A stretch of 64,000 nt of DNA from Actinomycetota bacterium (GTDB taxonomy: Bacteria > Actinomycetota > Thermoleophilia > Gaiellales > F1-60-MAGs149). Shown here piece by piece: positions 1-8,976 of the stretch. The notes below the pieces were generated by a model. The model was not told the DNA's origin and made no database searches. It saw only the letters and a list, made by a program, of their open reading frames with translations. A program made the translations under genes and the position numbers. Location: contig VFJZ01000003.1 in assembly GCA_009885805.1 (NCBI GenBank), positions 1-64,000 on the forward strand, given 5' to 3'. How positions within the stretch are numbered: the stretch's first letter is position 1; every line of letters begins with the position of its first letter.

Positions 1-337
1 CCTCGTCGTCGTCGTCCTCGGTCGAGGTGCCGCCGGTCGTGGCGTCGTCATCGTCGTCGTCGGTTGTCGTGCCACCGGTCGTGGTGCCACCGGTCGTGGT
101 GCCCGTATCAGTCGTGGTGTCGCCGGTCGTGGTGCCCGTATCCGTGGTCGTGGTGGCCACGGTCGTGGTCGCCTCGGTCGTCGTCGACGCCGTGGTGGGA
201 GCCGTGGTCGTGCCGAGGGTCGTCACGCTGTCCGACCCGGAACCCGGCAGCGACCGGGCGAGCGCGCCCGTCCCCAACCCCGCCACGATCAGGCCGACGA
301 GCAGGGCGACTCCGTATCCGATCTTGTTCTTCTTCAT
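1..337 (-). CDS. Secreted/anchored Thr-rich low-complexity protein (3' end outside window)
   Basis: Reading leftward from an ATG at 337, the protein begins MKKNKIGYGVALLVGLIVAG, a lysine-rich start followed by a hydrophobic segment that serves as signal peptide or membrane anchor. After residue about 40 it becomes a threonine-rich stretch of TTT-x-TTT and TTTGG units, then runs of aspartate (DDDDDD, EDDDDE) near the window edge. It looks like an extended, exposed surface spacer. No catalytic domain is visible. A weak NANNNT box (CATGGT) lies 6 nt upstream of the start. The C-terminus is cut by the window, so the overall family is unknown. Confidence 0.6.
   Translation of the reverse strand, partial: MKKNKIGYGVALLVGLIVAGLGTGALARSLPGSGSDSVTTLGTTTAPTTASTTTEATTTVATTTTDTGTTTGDTTTDTGTTTGGTTTGGTTTDDDDDDATTGGTSTEDDDDE
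71..142. repeat. Short direct repeats inside the Thr-rich gene
   Basis: The 15-bp unit GCCACCGGTCGTGGT occurs in tandem at 71-85 and 86-100. The 19-bp unit CGGTCGTGGTGCCCGTATC occurs at 91-109 and again at 124-142. On the minus strand they encode the Thr/Gly repeats of the partial gene. Copy number could vary by slippage. Confidence 0.75.
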
Positions 338-383
338 GACCACACCATGCCCGGTGGCGGGTCAGCAGTCGAAAAGGTGAGGG

Positions 384-1229
384 TTATGAGTTGGTAAAGG
401 ATCGCGTCGACCGCAGCGGCGGTGGTTCGTCGACGAAGCCGCGGATCCGTGCCCTCATGAGCAGGCGATCGTCCAGCCCGTCGAAGATCGTCCGGCGCAA
501 CCCGAAGCGGTCCCACGGTCGCTGGTTCGTGCCGTACTCCGTGCCGACGGCGGCGACGTAGCCAGCCTCGGCGCAGAGACGCTGCTCACGCTCCCCGAAG
601 TAGCCGCGCGGGTAGCAGTAGAGCCTCGCCGGCCGCCCGAGGTGGCCGGTCAGTACCTCGGCGCAGCCGACGATCTCCTCACGCGCGGCGGCGTCGTCGA
701 GGGCCGGCAGGTCGCGGTGCGTCAGCGAATGCGCCTCGAAGCGCACAGCGGACGTTCTCTCCACGTCGCGCATCTCGTCCCAGGCGATGAACGCCGGGTG
801 CCGGTCGGGGCGGTAGATGTCGTCGAACCGGACGTCGCCGTCGACCGCGCCCGGCACGACGAAGATCGTCGCCGGCCAGCCCCGCTGTGCGAGTTCGGGA
901 ATCGCGTGGTCGAGCAGTTCCGCGTAGCCGTCGTCGAACGTCAACGCCAGGGCGCGTTCGCCCGCTGCGAGTTCCATGCGGTCGAGTCCGGCCAGGTCGA
1001 CGACGCGGAATCCACTCGCCTCGATCTCGGCGCAGGCGCGGCGGAACGAGCGCGGGCTGACCGCCAGCACGTCGAGTCCGTGCCCCACGCGGTGCCAGTA
1101 GAGGACGGCGAGGCCGTCGCGCGGCTCCCTGCGCCTGGCCGCGGCTGCGGCCGAGAGGCGGACCAGCGTCGCCTTCGTCACGGCCCGCGCGAGCCGCGCT
1201 CCCTGCCTGGTGTTGAGTCCGCGCGCCAC
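384..1229 (-). CDS. Polysaccharide deacetylase (NodB/CE4 family)
   Basis: About 281 residues if started at GTG 1229. NodB-fold motifs are visible in order: TFDDGY (the two metal/catalytic aspartates), EAHSLTHRDL (the H-x3-H metal motif) and CYPRGYFGERE (motif 3). The family removes N- or O-acetyl groups from polysaccharides such as peptidoglycan or GlcNAc polymers. No clear signal peptide is seen, although the N-terminus is Arg/Ala-rich. The start is chosen because a TACGGT -10 box (minus strand, 1241-1236) lies exactly 6 nt before GTG 1229; a longer open frame upstream would run through the divergent gene. Context is an exopolysaccharide locus, so it probably modifies that polymer. Confidence 0.85.
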   Translation of the reverse strand: MARGLNTRQGARLARAVTKATLVRLSAAAAARRREPRDGLAVLYWHRVGHGLDVLAVSPRSFRRACAEIEASGFRVVDLAGLDRMELAAGERALALTFDDGYAELLDHAIPELAQRGWPATIFVVPGAVDGDVRFDDIYRPDRHPAFIAWDEMRDVERTSAVRFEAHSLTHRDLPALDDAAAREEIVGCAEVLTGHLGRPARLYCYPRGYFGEREQRLCAEAGYVAAVGTEYGTNQRPWDRFGLRRTIFDGLDDRLLMRARIRGFVDEPPPLRSTRSFTNS

Positions 1230-1235
1230 GGCCGC

Positions 1236-1245
1236 ACCGTACAGT
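1236..1245. promoter_or_regulatory. Overlapping divergent -10 boxes of deacetylase and hydrolase
   Basis: TACGGT on the minus strand (1241-1236) is 6 nt from GTG 1229. TACAGT on the plus strand (1240-1245) is 7 nt from ATG 1253. The two boxes share the central TA. This spacing predicts leaderless transcripts in both directions from one bidirectional promoter. Confidence 0.55.
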
Positions 1246-1252
1246 GCATCAG

Positions 1253-2844
1253 ATGCGGCGTGGTCTCCTCGTGCTGGCTGCCCTCGCGGTTGGCGCGCCG
1301 GCGGCAGCCGGCGCGCCCGTGACCGCCTACTCGCTCGGCACCGTCGGATTGCAGGTGCAGGAGTGGGACTCAAGCCTGCACGACCTGAACGTCGGCCTCG
1401 GCGGTCACATCGCCGTTCCCGTCGGCGTCGCGGCGGCGCCGGTCGTCGTGATCGAGCACGGCTCGTACCCAGTGTCCGCACGCCCGGTGGGGAGGCGTTG
1501 AACGACGCGACCTATCCGTGCCGCCCGGGAACGATCGCGATTGACTCGGCTGCCGGACACGCCGACCTTGTCTCGGCCCTTGCGGACGCCGGGTTCATCG
1601 TCCTCTCGATCAACGCCGGCGCCGCCTTTCCGATGGACAACGCGCTGCCCTACGGCGACGGCTTCGAGTCGTCGACGACCGGCGCCTTCGATGTCCGGGC
1701 GCAGCTCGTCGACCTCCACCTTGCCGCACTCGCCGTCGCGAACGTCGGTGGGCCGAACGCGTTCGGCCCACCCCTGGCGGGTCGGGCGGATCTGTCGCGC
1801 GTCGGGCTCGTCGGCCACTCCCGCGGTGGTCAGGGGATGGTCGAGGCGGCGCTCCGCAGCCATGTCGACTTCACGGTGCGCGGGCTGTTTCTGATCGCGC
1901 CGACGAACTTCTACGACCAGACACCGCCCGACCTGCCGCTGCACGTCCTCCTCGGATCGTGTGACGGCGACGTCTGGAACCTGTCCGGCGCCGCGTCCTA
2001 CGACGCCGCCAGGGGCGGGCGGACGACGCCGATCTCGCAGACCCTCGTCGTCGGCGCCAACCACAATTGGCACTCGACCGCGTGGGGCCCCGCGACGAGG
2101 TGGGGATTCGATGACGCGCCGACCTCGAGTTCGTGTCGCGCCGGCCAGGTCGGCCGCCTCCGCCCGACGAGTGCCCGGCAGCGGTTGGTGCTCCGAACGC
2201 TGGCGAAGGCGTTCTTCCGGCGCCACCTGGGCGGTGCGCCACCGTCGGCCGTGCTCGGCGAGACGTGGCTCGACTCGTCCGTCGTCGGCGTCGCGACCGT
2301 TCCGTCGTACGAAGGGTCGGCCGTCGACCGGCTGGACATCGACCGTCCCGCGCAGCGCTCGCTGACGGCGCTCGGCACGGCCGTTCGCGGCCGCGGTCTG
2401 GCGCTCGGCTATCGCACGCTCGCGCCGCCGTCGCTCGGCGCCGCGCCGCCCGCGCCCTGGTCGCCGCACCGCCTGTCCCTCCGCACGGTGCGCTGGAACG
2501 CGCCGGGCGGGTCGGTCTCGTACCCGCTCGCCTCGTTCGACGCGAGTTCCTACGACGCCGTGTCGTTCCGGATCGCGGCCGACACCTGGGTCCGTCGTGG
2601 CGCGGTCAGCTTCAACGTGGTGCTGCGCGACACCGACGGTGGCAGGCGGTCGGTTCGCGTTCGTATCCCGGCGCAACTGCCGAACGCCGGTGCGTACCGC
2701 AAGGCCGTACTCGGGACGGTGCGGATCCCGCTCAGCCGGTTCGGCGGCGTCGACCTGGCGAGCCTCCGCGTGCTCGAGTTGCGTGCGGTCGGCCCGCGCG
2801 GCGCCGCGCTCCTCGCCGACGTCGCGTTCGTCCGCCTGCCGTAA
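1253..2844 (+). pseudogene. Secreted alpha/beta serine hydrolase, frameshifted
   Basis: The first frame (from ATG 1253) gives a signal peptide, then HIAVPVGVAAAPVVVIEHG, and stops at 1501. The continuation, GGEALNDATYPCRPG onward, lies in the next frame to 2844. One indel near 1460-1490 separates them. The second part carries the nucleophile elbow GHSRGGQ (about 1818), an aspartate candidate in GSCDGDVW and a histidine candidate in GANHNWHS, as in cutinase/PETase/chlorophyllase-like hydrolases. The last 120 residues look like a beta-rich accessory domain. Full length would be about 530 residues. The frameshift may be decay or a sequencing error. Substrate unknown; probably extracytoplasmic ester bonds. 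Confidence 0.7.
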
Positions 2845-2847
2845 GGT
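2842..2847 (+). promoter_or_regulatory. -10 box TAAGGT for wecB
   Basis: TAAGGT overlaps the TAA stop of the preceding gene and lies 7 nt before ATG 2855, with no Shine-Dalgarno sequence. This fits a leaderless transcript. Confidence 0.45.
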
Positions 2848-2854
2848 GAGGGAG

Positions 2855-3951
2855 ATGCGATCGGTCCTCTGTGTCGTCGGAGCGCGCCCCAACTTCGTGA
2901 AGATGGCGCCGCTGCAGCGCGCCCTCGCCCGCGGCGGGGTCGACGCGCCACTGCTGCACACCGGCCAGCACTACGACCGGGTCCTCTCGGACTCGGTGCT
3001 GGAGCAACTGGGGCTGCCGGCCCCGACCCATCACCTCGGCGTCGGTTCGGGCAGCCACGCCGAGATGACGGCCGCCGTGATGATCGGCGTCGAACGGGTG
3101 CTGCTGAGGAGCGGTACGACGCCATCGTCGTGCCCGGCGACGTCAACTCGACGCTCGGCGCCGCGATCGCCGCCGCGAAGGTCGGCGTCCCGGTCATCCA
3201 TCTCGAGGCGGGCCTGCGCTCGCGCGACTGGACGATGCCGGAGGAGATCAACCGCGTCCTCGTCGACCGCATCGCCGACCTGCTGCTCGTGCACTCCGCC
3301 GATGCCGTCGACAACCTGCGCGGCGAGGGCACGGAGGAGCGGCGGATCGCCCTGGTCGGGAACACGATGATCGACTCCCTCTTCGACCTCCTCCCGGCGG
3401 CGCGGGCGACGGGTGTCCGTGACCGTCTCGGGCTCAGCCAGGGCGGGTACGTGCTGGTCACGCTCCACCGGCCGGCCCTCGTCGACGACCCGGACCGGCT
3501 CGGCGCGGTGCTCGAGGTCCTCGACGGCGTTGCGCGGAGCCTGCCGGTGGTGTTCCCGGTGCACCCGCGCACCCGCACCCGCCTGGAGTCGGCGGGCATC
3601 GATCTCGGCCGCGTCCGGGCGCTGCCGCCGCTCGAGTACCTGGAGTTCGCCGCGTTGCAGGCCGACGCCCGGCTCGTCGTCACCGACTCCGGCGGCGTGC
3701 AGGAGGAGACCTCCGCGCTCGGGGTCCCGTGCCTGACCTACCGCACGACGACGGAGCGGCCGGTGACCGTCACGCACGGGACGAATCGGCTGGTCGGCCT
3801 CGACCCGCAGTCCCTGGCGTCGGCGTGTCGAGAGGCGCTCGCGGTCGACCCGCCGACGGCGCCGCCGGTGATCCCATTGTGGGACGGGCGCGCCGGCGAG
3901 CGGGCCGCTGCGGCCGTCGCGGCGTTCGTCCGCGCCGACGCCGTCGCCTGA
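2855..3951 (+). pseudogene. wecB: UDP-N-acetylglucosamine 2-epimerase (WecB-like), frameshifted
   Basis: The start MRSVLCVVGARPNFVKMAPL and HTGQHYD are typical of non-hydrolysing UDP-GlcNAc 2-epimerases, which make UDP-ManNAc for surface polymers. At about 3105 the frame is lost: VLL should continue EERYDAIVVPGDVNSTLG, which is found one frame over and runs to 3951. That second part has VIHLEAGLRSRDWTMPEE, VTLHRP, VHPRTR and TDSGGVQEE, all family hallmarks. Combined length about 365 residues, normal for WecB. A single missing base in CTGCT-GAGGAG explains it. Either a recent mutation or an assembly error. Confidence 0.85.
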
Positions 3952-3953
3952 GG

Positions 3954-3986
3954 GTGTCGCAAAGGCGTGCGGCACGAATGCGACAC
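3954..3986. terminator. Two-tier hairpin between convergent genes
   Basis: GTGTCGCA (3954-3961) pairs with TGCGACAC (3979-3986). Inside it CGTGC (3966-3970) pairs with GCACG (3972-3976). It lies between the convergent wecB and beta-helix genes, has no U-run, and probably terminates transcription from both sides. Confidence 0.55.
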
Positions 3987-3992
3987 GGGTGA

Positions 3993-5966
3993 TCAGCGGG
4001 TGCGCGCGACGACGGCGCCGGAGACGAGGCGCCGACCGTCCGCCAGCCGCACCGCCACGCGGACGGTGTAGGCCCGGCCCGCGCCGAGACCGCGCACCCT
4101 GACGAGCCCGGGGCGGACCCGGATCCGCTTGCCACCGACGATCAATGTCCCGTTGACGACGGCCTTCGGGATCCGCACGACGACGTGGTGACGCCCGGAC
4201 GCGACCACCCTCGGCCGCAGTTCGGAGATCTTCGGCGTCCGCACCACCCGCACGCGGATGACTGCCGCCGGCGAGGTGCTGCCGGCGCCGTCGGTCGCCG
4301 TGACGCGGAACGTATAGGTGCTGCCGACCTTCAGGCCCGCCACGGTCGCGCGGAGCGTCGTCACCGTCTGCGTCGTGGCGCGGTTCGCCGTCACGTTGTA
4401 CGCCTTCGCCGCCCCCGCGCTCGGCGCCTTCCAGGCGAGCGTGACCGTCGTGCCGGAGAGCGCCGCACTCAGCCCCTCGGGAGCGGAGGGAACACCGGCC
4501 GGCGGCGGCTCGCCGGCCCCACCGCCGCCGTCGACCGGACCGCCGCCGCCGGGTGTGCCGTCCAGCAGTTCGTGTGCGCCGGGCTCGGGCGCGGTGCCGC
4601 AGAAGGTCGTCGGCGCGCCGTCGCAGCCGGCGTTGAGAGTCAGGCCGGACGGCGTGGTCACGCCGCGATCGCGGACGGCCGAGGCCGCCGTCAGGTGCAG
4701 GTCCGGCGCGGCCGGGTTCGGCGCCACGAGCGACGGCGCCGTGGTCGTGTCGCCCGCGCCCTTACCGGTCAGCGTGTTGAACGCCGCCGCCGTCGACACG
4801 AACTTGCCGTTCCAGACGAAGTCCGCACCGGGCGCCGACAGGTTGTTGCCGCGCTGGTCGTAGGCGGCAGCCGGCGTCCCCGAGACGTCGATCGCCTTGA
4901 AGAGCGCGCCCGTCAGGATGTTGTTCGTGATCGCGAGGCCCCGTGCGTTGCGAGTGACGATCCCCTCGGTCTCCGCGCCGTTCTTCCGGCCGCCGAGAAT
5001 CGTGTTGTGCGAGATCCGAAACGCCTGACTCGGCGAGGTGTCGACGTAGATCGCGGTCCGCACGTCGCTGATGCGGTTGCGCGTGATCGTCACGTTCCCC
5101 TGCGTCGTCGTGTCTTCGAACCAGCCGATGGCGATCGGGCATCCCGAGAGCGCGTTGCCGGAGACGGTCGCGTCCTGGAAACGGATCGACACGCAGTTCG
5201 TGTAGGCGCCCGCGACGGTCGAGTCGCGCAGCGTCTGACCGGCTCCCTTGAGATAGAGGCCGTGCGTGCCGTACGTGATACCTCCGAAGCCACAATCCGT
5301 GACGGTCATCCGCTCGTACACCGACCCGGCACCCTGGTCGATGACGCAGGAGTCGGCGACGTGCTCGATCACGGTGTCGGTCACGCGCCACCCGCTCGAG
5401 CCCGTCGTCACGTTGATCCCGACGCCGGTGCCGCCGGCCGCGGCGATGCCGGAGATGCGCGAGTGCTCGATGATGACGCCGACCGACGGCGCCGACGGCG
5501 ACTGGTGAAAGCCCTCGGCCGACGAGAGCGCCTCGATGTCCGTGAACCGCACGCTCTGCGCGCCCGCGAGGTAGACCGCCTGATTCCCGTTCCCCCAGTT
5601 GCGCAGCGTCAGATGCTCGAACGCGACGAAGCTCCGTCCGTAGACCTCGATGCCGGCGTACCCCGACCCGCCGGCGCCGTCGATGATCGCCCGACCGGTG
5701 CCGTAGGTGGTGAACACGATCGGCGCGGCGGCCGTGCCGTTTCCACGCGGTGACAGCATCCGATTCCAGACGCCACCGCCCGCGAAGCGGATGACGTCGC
5801 CCGCGGCGAAGGTCGTCGCGTTGACCTTCTCGACGGATCGCCACGGCGCCGCGATCGTCGCGGCGCCAGCGTCGTTCCCCGCAGGGCTCACGAAGTACTC
5901 GCGCGCCGCGGCCGGCTGGGCCGCGAGAGCGCAGGCGAACGCGAGGATGAGGGTACGACGGGACAT
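3993..5966 (-). CDS. Secreted right-handed beta-helix protein with fibronectin type III domain
   Basis: 657 residues from ATG 5966, which has a GGAGG Shine-Dalgarno a few bases upstream. Residues 1-21 form a signal peptide ending in AQPAAA, followed by EYFVSPAGNDAGA, the usual opening of parallel beta-helix (pectate-lyase/PbH1-type) proteins. Repeated N-x-I/V-T rungs (e.g. FEHLTLRN, ITNNILTG, ISHNTILGG) fill the middle. A Gly/Pro linker then leads to a fibronectin type III domain and a beta-rich C-terminal domain. Likely binds or cleaves extracellular polysaccharide; no catalytic residues can be assigned. It lies within the exopolysaccharide locus. Confidence 0.8.
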   Translation of the reverse strand: MSRRTLILAFACALAAQPAAAREYFVSPAGNDAGAATIAAPWRSVEKVNATTFAAGDVIRFAGGGVWNRMLSPRGNGTAAAPIVFTTYGTGRAIIDGAGGSGYAGIEVYGRSFVAFEHLTLRNWGNGNQAVYLAGAQSVRFTDIEALSSAEGFHQSPSAPSVGVIIEHSRISGIAAAGGTGVGINVTTGSSGWRVTDTVIEHVADSCVIDQGAGSVYERMTVTDCGFGGITYGTHGLYLKGAGQTLRDSTVAGAYTNCVSIRFQDATVSGNALSGCPIAIGWFEDTTTQGNVTITRNRISDVRTAIYVDTSPSQAFRISHNTILGGRKNGAETEGIVTRNARGLAITNNILTGALFKAIDVSGTPAAAYDQRGNNLSAPGADFVWNGKFVSTAAAFNTLTGKGAGDTTTAPSLVAPNPAAPDLHLTAASAVRDRGVTTPSGLTLNAGCDGAPTTFCGTAPEPGAHELLDGTPGGGGPVDGGGGAGEPPPAGVPSAPEGLSAALSGTTVTLAWKAPSAGAAKAYNVTANRATTQTVTTLRATVAGLKVGSTYTFRVTATDGAGSTSPAAVIRVRVVRTPKISELRPRVVASGRHHVVVRIPKAVVNGTLIVGGKRIRVRPGLVRVRGLGAGRAYTVRVAVRLADGRRLVSGAVVARTR

Positions 5967-6165
5967 GGCCTCCGGGAGGGCTGGGAGTGGTCGGGGCGCG
6001 GCGTCCGACGTGCTGGAGCACCTGCACGGCCTCGACAGACGAGGGATCGGCGCGCCACCCGTTCGAGGCGCCCCCGGATGGGGGAACGGCGCGTCGCCGT
6101 GCGTCAGGTTCCCCCTCCTGGGGTACCTCACCCGGTGCATTCCAGGCGGGTTGGACGGCGCAACC

Positions 6166-6171
6166 TATACT
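6166..6171 (+). promoter_or_regulatory. -10 box TATACT for the tyrosine autokinase
   Basis: TATACT lies 7 nt upstream of ATG 6179 and there is no ribosome binding site, which predicts a leaderless mRNA. It is the only recognisable element in the gene-free stretch 5967-6178. Confidence 0.5.
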
Positions 6172-6178
6172 CCGACGC

Positions 6179-7807
6179 ATGAGCCTCGGCACCGCGTGGC
6201 ACGTGGGCGACGGCGACGGCGCCCGCACCGACAGTGAGATCCAGGCGTTCGTCGGGCTCCTGCGGCGCCGGAAGTTCGTCGTCGCCGCGATCATCATCGT
6301 CGCCGCGATCGGTGCCGCCGGCCTCGTCTCGATCACCGCACCGGTGTTCGAGGGCCGCGCATTGATTCGCGCCGATTCGTCGGCCGCGCGGTCCGGTACG
6401 GCGTCCGATCAGCGCGAGGCGAGCATCGGGCTCGCCAACACGCAGGCAAAGGTCATCACCGACCCGGGGTTCCTGACGGAGGCCGCAGCGGCCCTCGGCA
6501 TCCCGTACCGCGAACTGTCGGCCAACATCTCCGCCTCGGTCGTCCCGGACACCGAGCTGATCAGGGTGACGGCGACCGCCGGTTCGCCGGACGGGGCCCG
6601 TGCGCTCGCGCAGCGCTTCGCCGAGCACGCGGTCGGCGACATCACGTCCGGGTACGCCGACGCGGCGGCGCAGCAACTGGCCGCCCTCCGCGACCAGCGC
6701 GACATCCTCCAGAGGGGACGCAGCGACCGCGCCGCCGAGCAGCGGCAGGCCCAGGCCCGCGGCGACAATACGCTCAGCGCGACGCTCGAGACCGAGATCG
6801 CCGACCTCGGCGGCCAGATCGGTCAGCTCGACGTGCAGATCTCGCAGACGATTGCGAGCGGGCCGCTGCTCAACGCGAGCGTCTCCCTGATCTCCCCCGC
6901 CACGGCCTCCGGAACGCAGATCTCGCCCCGTCCGCTGCGCAGCGTCGCACTCGGGGTCATGCTCGGCCTGATCCTCGGGATCGCCTTCGCCTGGCTGCTC
7001 GACCAACTCGACCGGCGCGTGCGGACGCTGTCGGAGGTGGAGGCGCTCGCCGGTGGTCTGATCCTCGGGACGATTCCGATCACCCGGTCGAACGACCCAC
7101 GCGTCATGTCTGCGCTCGAGAACGCCTTCGACTTCGTCCGCGTGAACCTCGCCATTGCGCCCCGCGACGGTCTCGCGCCGGCGATCGCGATCACCTCGTC
7201 GACGGAGGGCGAGGGGAAAACGTTCGTGACGCTCGAGTTCGCTCGCGCGCTCGCCCGCGCCGGACGCTCCGTCGCCGTGATCGACGCCGACCTCAGGCGC
7301 CGGACGCTGTCGCTGCGGACCGGTGCCGATCGCAAGGCCGGCCTCGGCGACGTCCTACGCGGTGACGTCCCGGCCGAGCGTGCCGTCCACGCGCTGGGCG
7401 ACATCACTGTCATGCCTGCCGGCCCGCCGACGCAGAACCCGTCGCCGCTGCTCGACTCGCGGATGTTCGAGGAAGCCCTCGCCGAGGTCCGGAAACGCTA
7501 CGACTTCGTCCTGATCGATACACCGCCCGCGTCGCACATCGCCGACGCCACGATCATCGGCCGCCGCGTCGACGGCATAGTGATCGTCGCGCGCCTCGGC
7601 GTCGCCGAGCGGAACGGCCTCCGTGCGACGATCGGTCTCTTCCGTCAGGACGCCTTCAACCTCCTCGGCGTGATCGTCCAGTCCGAGGCCGAGACCCTCC
7701 GCGCCGACTACTACTACACGCCAGCGCGCAAGGGCGGGCTACTGCGCCGCACGCCGAAGCGCGACCGGCCGGCGAACGTCGCAGGCTCGGCGCGCGGCAA
7801 GAACTGA
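6179..7807 (+). CDS. Polysaccharide co-polymerase/tyrosine autokinase (Wzz + BY-kinase)
   Basis: 542 residues. A Wzz-type N-terminus has a first membrane segment at about residues 29-48, a periplasmic domain with a coiled-coil-like Ala/Gln/Arg stretch, and a second membrane segment near residue 260. The cytoplasmic BY-kinase domain follows: Walker A TEGEGKT (about 341-347), Walker A' VAVIDADLR (about 364) and Walker B FVLIDTPP (about 443). The C-terminus has the short tyrosine cluster DYYYTPARK, probably autophosphorylated. Such proteins control chain length and export in Wzx/Wzy-dependent polysaccharide synthesis. It is followed after 11 nt by a glycosyltransferase. Confidence 0.9.
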   Translation: MSLGTAWHVGDGDGARTDSEIQAFVGLLRRRKFVVAAIIIVAAIGAAGLVSITAPVFEGRALIRADSSAARSGTASDQREASIGLANTQAKVITDPGFLTEAAAALGIPYRELSANISASVVPDTELIRVTATAGSPDGARALAQRFAEHAVGDITSGYADAAAQQLAALRDQRDILQRGRSDRAAEQRQAQARGDNTLSATLETEIADLGGQIGQLDVQISQTIASGPLLNASVSLISPATASGTQISPRPLRSVALGVMLGLILGIAFAWLLDQLDRRVRTLSEVEALAGGLILGTIPITRSNDPRVMSALENAFDFVRVNLAIAPRDGLAPAIAITSSTEGEGKTFVTLEFARALARAGRSVAVIDADLRRRTLSLRTGADRKAGLGDVLRGDVPAERAVHALGDITVMPAGPPTQNPSPLLDSRMFEEALAEVRKRYDFVLIDTPPASHIADATIIGRRVDGIVIVARLGVAERNGLRATIGLFRQDAFNLLGVIVQSEAETLRADYYYTPARKGGLLRRTPKRDRPANVAGSARGKN

Positions 7808-7818
7808 CCGCCACCGGC

Positions 7819-8934
7819 GTGCGGGTCCTCTTCATCACGCCGTCGCTCGGCATCGGCGGTGCCGAGCGGCTCGTCGGATCGACGGCGGCGCGCCTCGCCG
7901 GTCGCGGACACATGGTCGCGGTCGCCCATGGCCGGAGCGATACGCTACGAGGCCCGCTCGACGACGCCGGCGTGCCGGCCCTGCGGCTCTCCGATCGGCG
8001 GCTCGGCCCGAAGACGGCGGTCGCGTGGGTCCGGGCCATTCGCGGGGTCGTCGCGAGCTTCCGGCCCGACGTCCTCTACGTCCACTCCGTCCTCGGCGCG
8101 GTGGTCGCGCGCATCGCCGCCCCGCGCACGCCGATGCTCGTGACGGTGCACGGGATCGCAGCGAGCGACGAGCGGTCGGCGGCCCTCCTCCTGCGCCTCG
8201 TGCGGTGCCGCGTGACGGCGGTCTCGGCCGCGTCCGTCGACGGCCTCCGGCGGCATCGCCTCGCGCCGCCCGTAGACCTGCTGCCTCCGGCGATCGACAT
8301 CGCCGCACTGGAGGCCGCTGCCCGCCGCCCCGTGGCGGAGGATCCGGTCTACCACGACGCCCGGCTGATCGGCGTGGCCGATGCTCCGCTGCCCGGCTCG
8401 CCGCGTATCTGCTGCGTCGCCCGGCAGGAGCCGGAGAAGGGCGTCGACGTCCTGATCCAGGCGTTCGCGCTCGTTGCGCAGCTGCGGGCGGAACCGATTC
8501 TCCACCTCGTGGGAGCCGGCAGTCAGACGGGCGCCAACGAGGCGCTTGCCGCGTCGCTCGGCGTTCGCGAACGTTGCGAGTTCGCCGGCGTCCTCGCGAA
8601 CGCCGCGCCGGCGTTCGCCGCTGCCGACATCGTCGTGCTCCCGAGCCGTCGCGAGGGTCTGCCGGTCGTCGCACTGGAGGCGCTGGCACTGTCCAGGCCG
8701 GTGGTGGCGACGCGGGTCGGTGGCACGCCGGCCGTCGTCCGGGACGGCGAGACCGGCTGGCTGGTGCCGCCCGAGGACCCCGCGGCGCTGGCGGCCGCGA
8801 TCGAGGCGGCGCTGGACGATCCGGTGGAGGCCATGCGGCGCGGCGCTGCCGGCCGGGCACTGGTCGCGGCCGACTACGAGATCGGGCGCCTCGTGGACTC
8901 AATCGAGCAGCTCGTGGGCGGTTTGGTGCGATGA
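7819..8934 (+). CDS. Glycosyltransferase family 4 (GT-B)
   Basis: 371 residues from GTG 7819. The N-terminus VLFITPSLGIGGAERLV is the classic acceptor-domain opening of GT4 enzymes. The donor domain shows CVARQEPEKGVDVLIQAF, HLVGAGSQ, and VVLPSRREGLPVVALEALALSRPVV with the E-x7-E nucleotide-sugar motif. It transfers a sugar during repeat-unit assembly; donor and acceptor are not predictable. It lies 11 nt after the tyrosine kinase, so the two are probably one operon. It ends inside a long inverted repeat shared with the convergent neighbour. Confidence 0.9.
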   Translation: MRVLFITPSLGIGGAERLVGSTAARLAGRGHMVAVAHGRSDTLRGPLDDAGVPALRLSDRRLGPKTAVAWVRAIRGVVASFRPDVLYVHSVLGAVVARIAAPRTPMLVTVHGIAASDERSAALLLRLVRCRVTAVSAASVDGLRRHRLAPPVDLLPPAIDIAALEAAARRPVAEDPVYHDARLIGVADAPLPGSPRICCVARQEPEKGVDVLIQAFALVAQLRAEPILHLVGAGSQTGANEALAASLGVRERCEFAGVLANAAPAFAAADIVVLPSRREGLPVVALEALALSRPVVATRVGGTPAVVRDGETGWLVPPEDPAALAAAIEAALDDPVEAMRRGAAGRALVAADYEIGRLVDSIEQLVGGLVR

Positions 8935-8976
8935 CGCGGTGAAAGAAAGGGATCAGATCCCGTTCTTTCACCGCGT
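8934..8976. terminator. Long near-perfect palindrome between convergent genes
   Basis: Arms at 8934-8954 and 8956-8976 are 21 bp each with a single mismatch and a one-base centre (core GGGATCAGATCCC). The arms contain GAAAGAA, unusually AT-rich here. The stop codons of the glycosyltransferase and of the convergent cyclase-like gene both fall within it. It may act as a bidirectional terminator, or be a dispersed palindromic repeat. No second copy was seen in this window. Confidence 0.7.

Noticed and set aside
71-142. Repeats as a CRISPR array
   Set aside because: Units are adjacent without unique spacers and encode a Thr-rich protein on the minus strand.
4185-5753. Long open frame on the plus strand opposite the beta-helix gene
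   Set aside because: Arg/Gly/Ala-rich shadow with no domain; the minus-strand frame has a signal peptide and clear repeats.
8934-8976. Short peptides in the palindrome (containing KERDQIPFFH) as part of a gene
   Set aside because: They arise only from reading the palindrome in frames that run past real stop codons; no conserved product.
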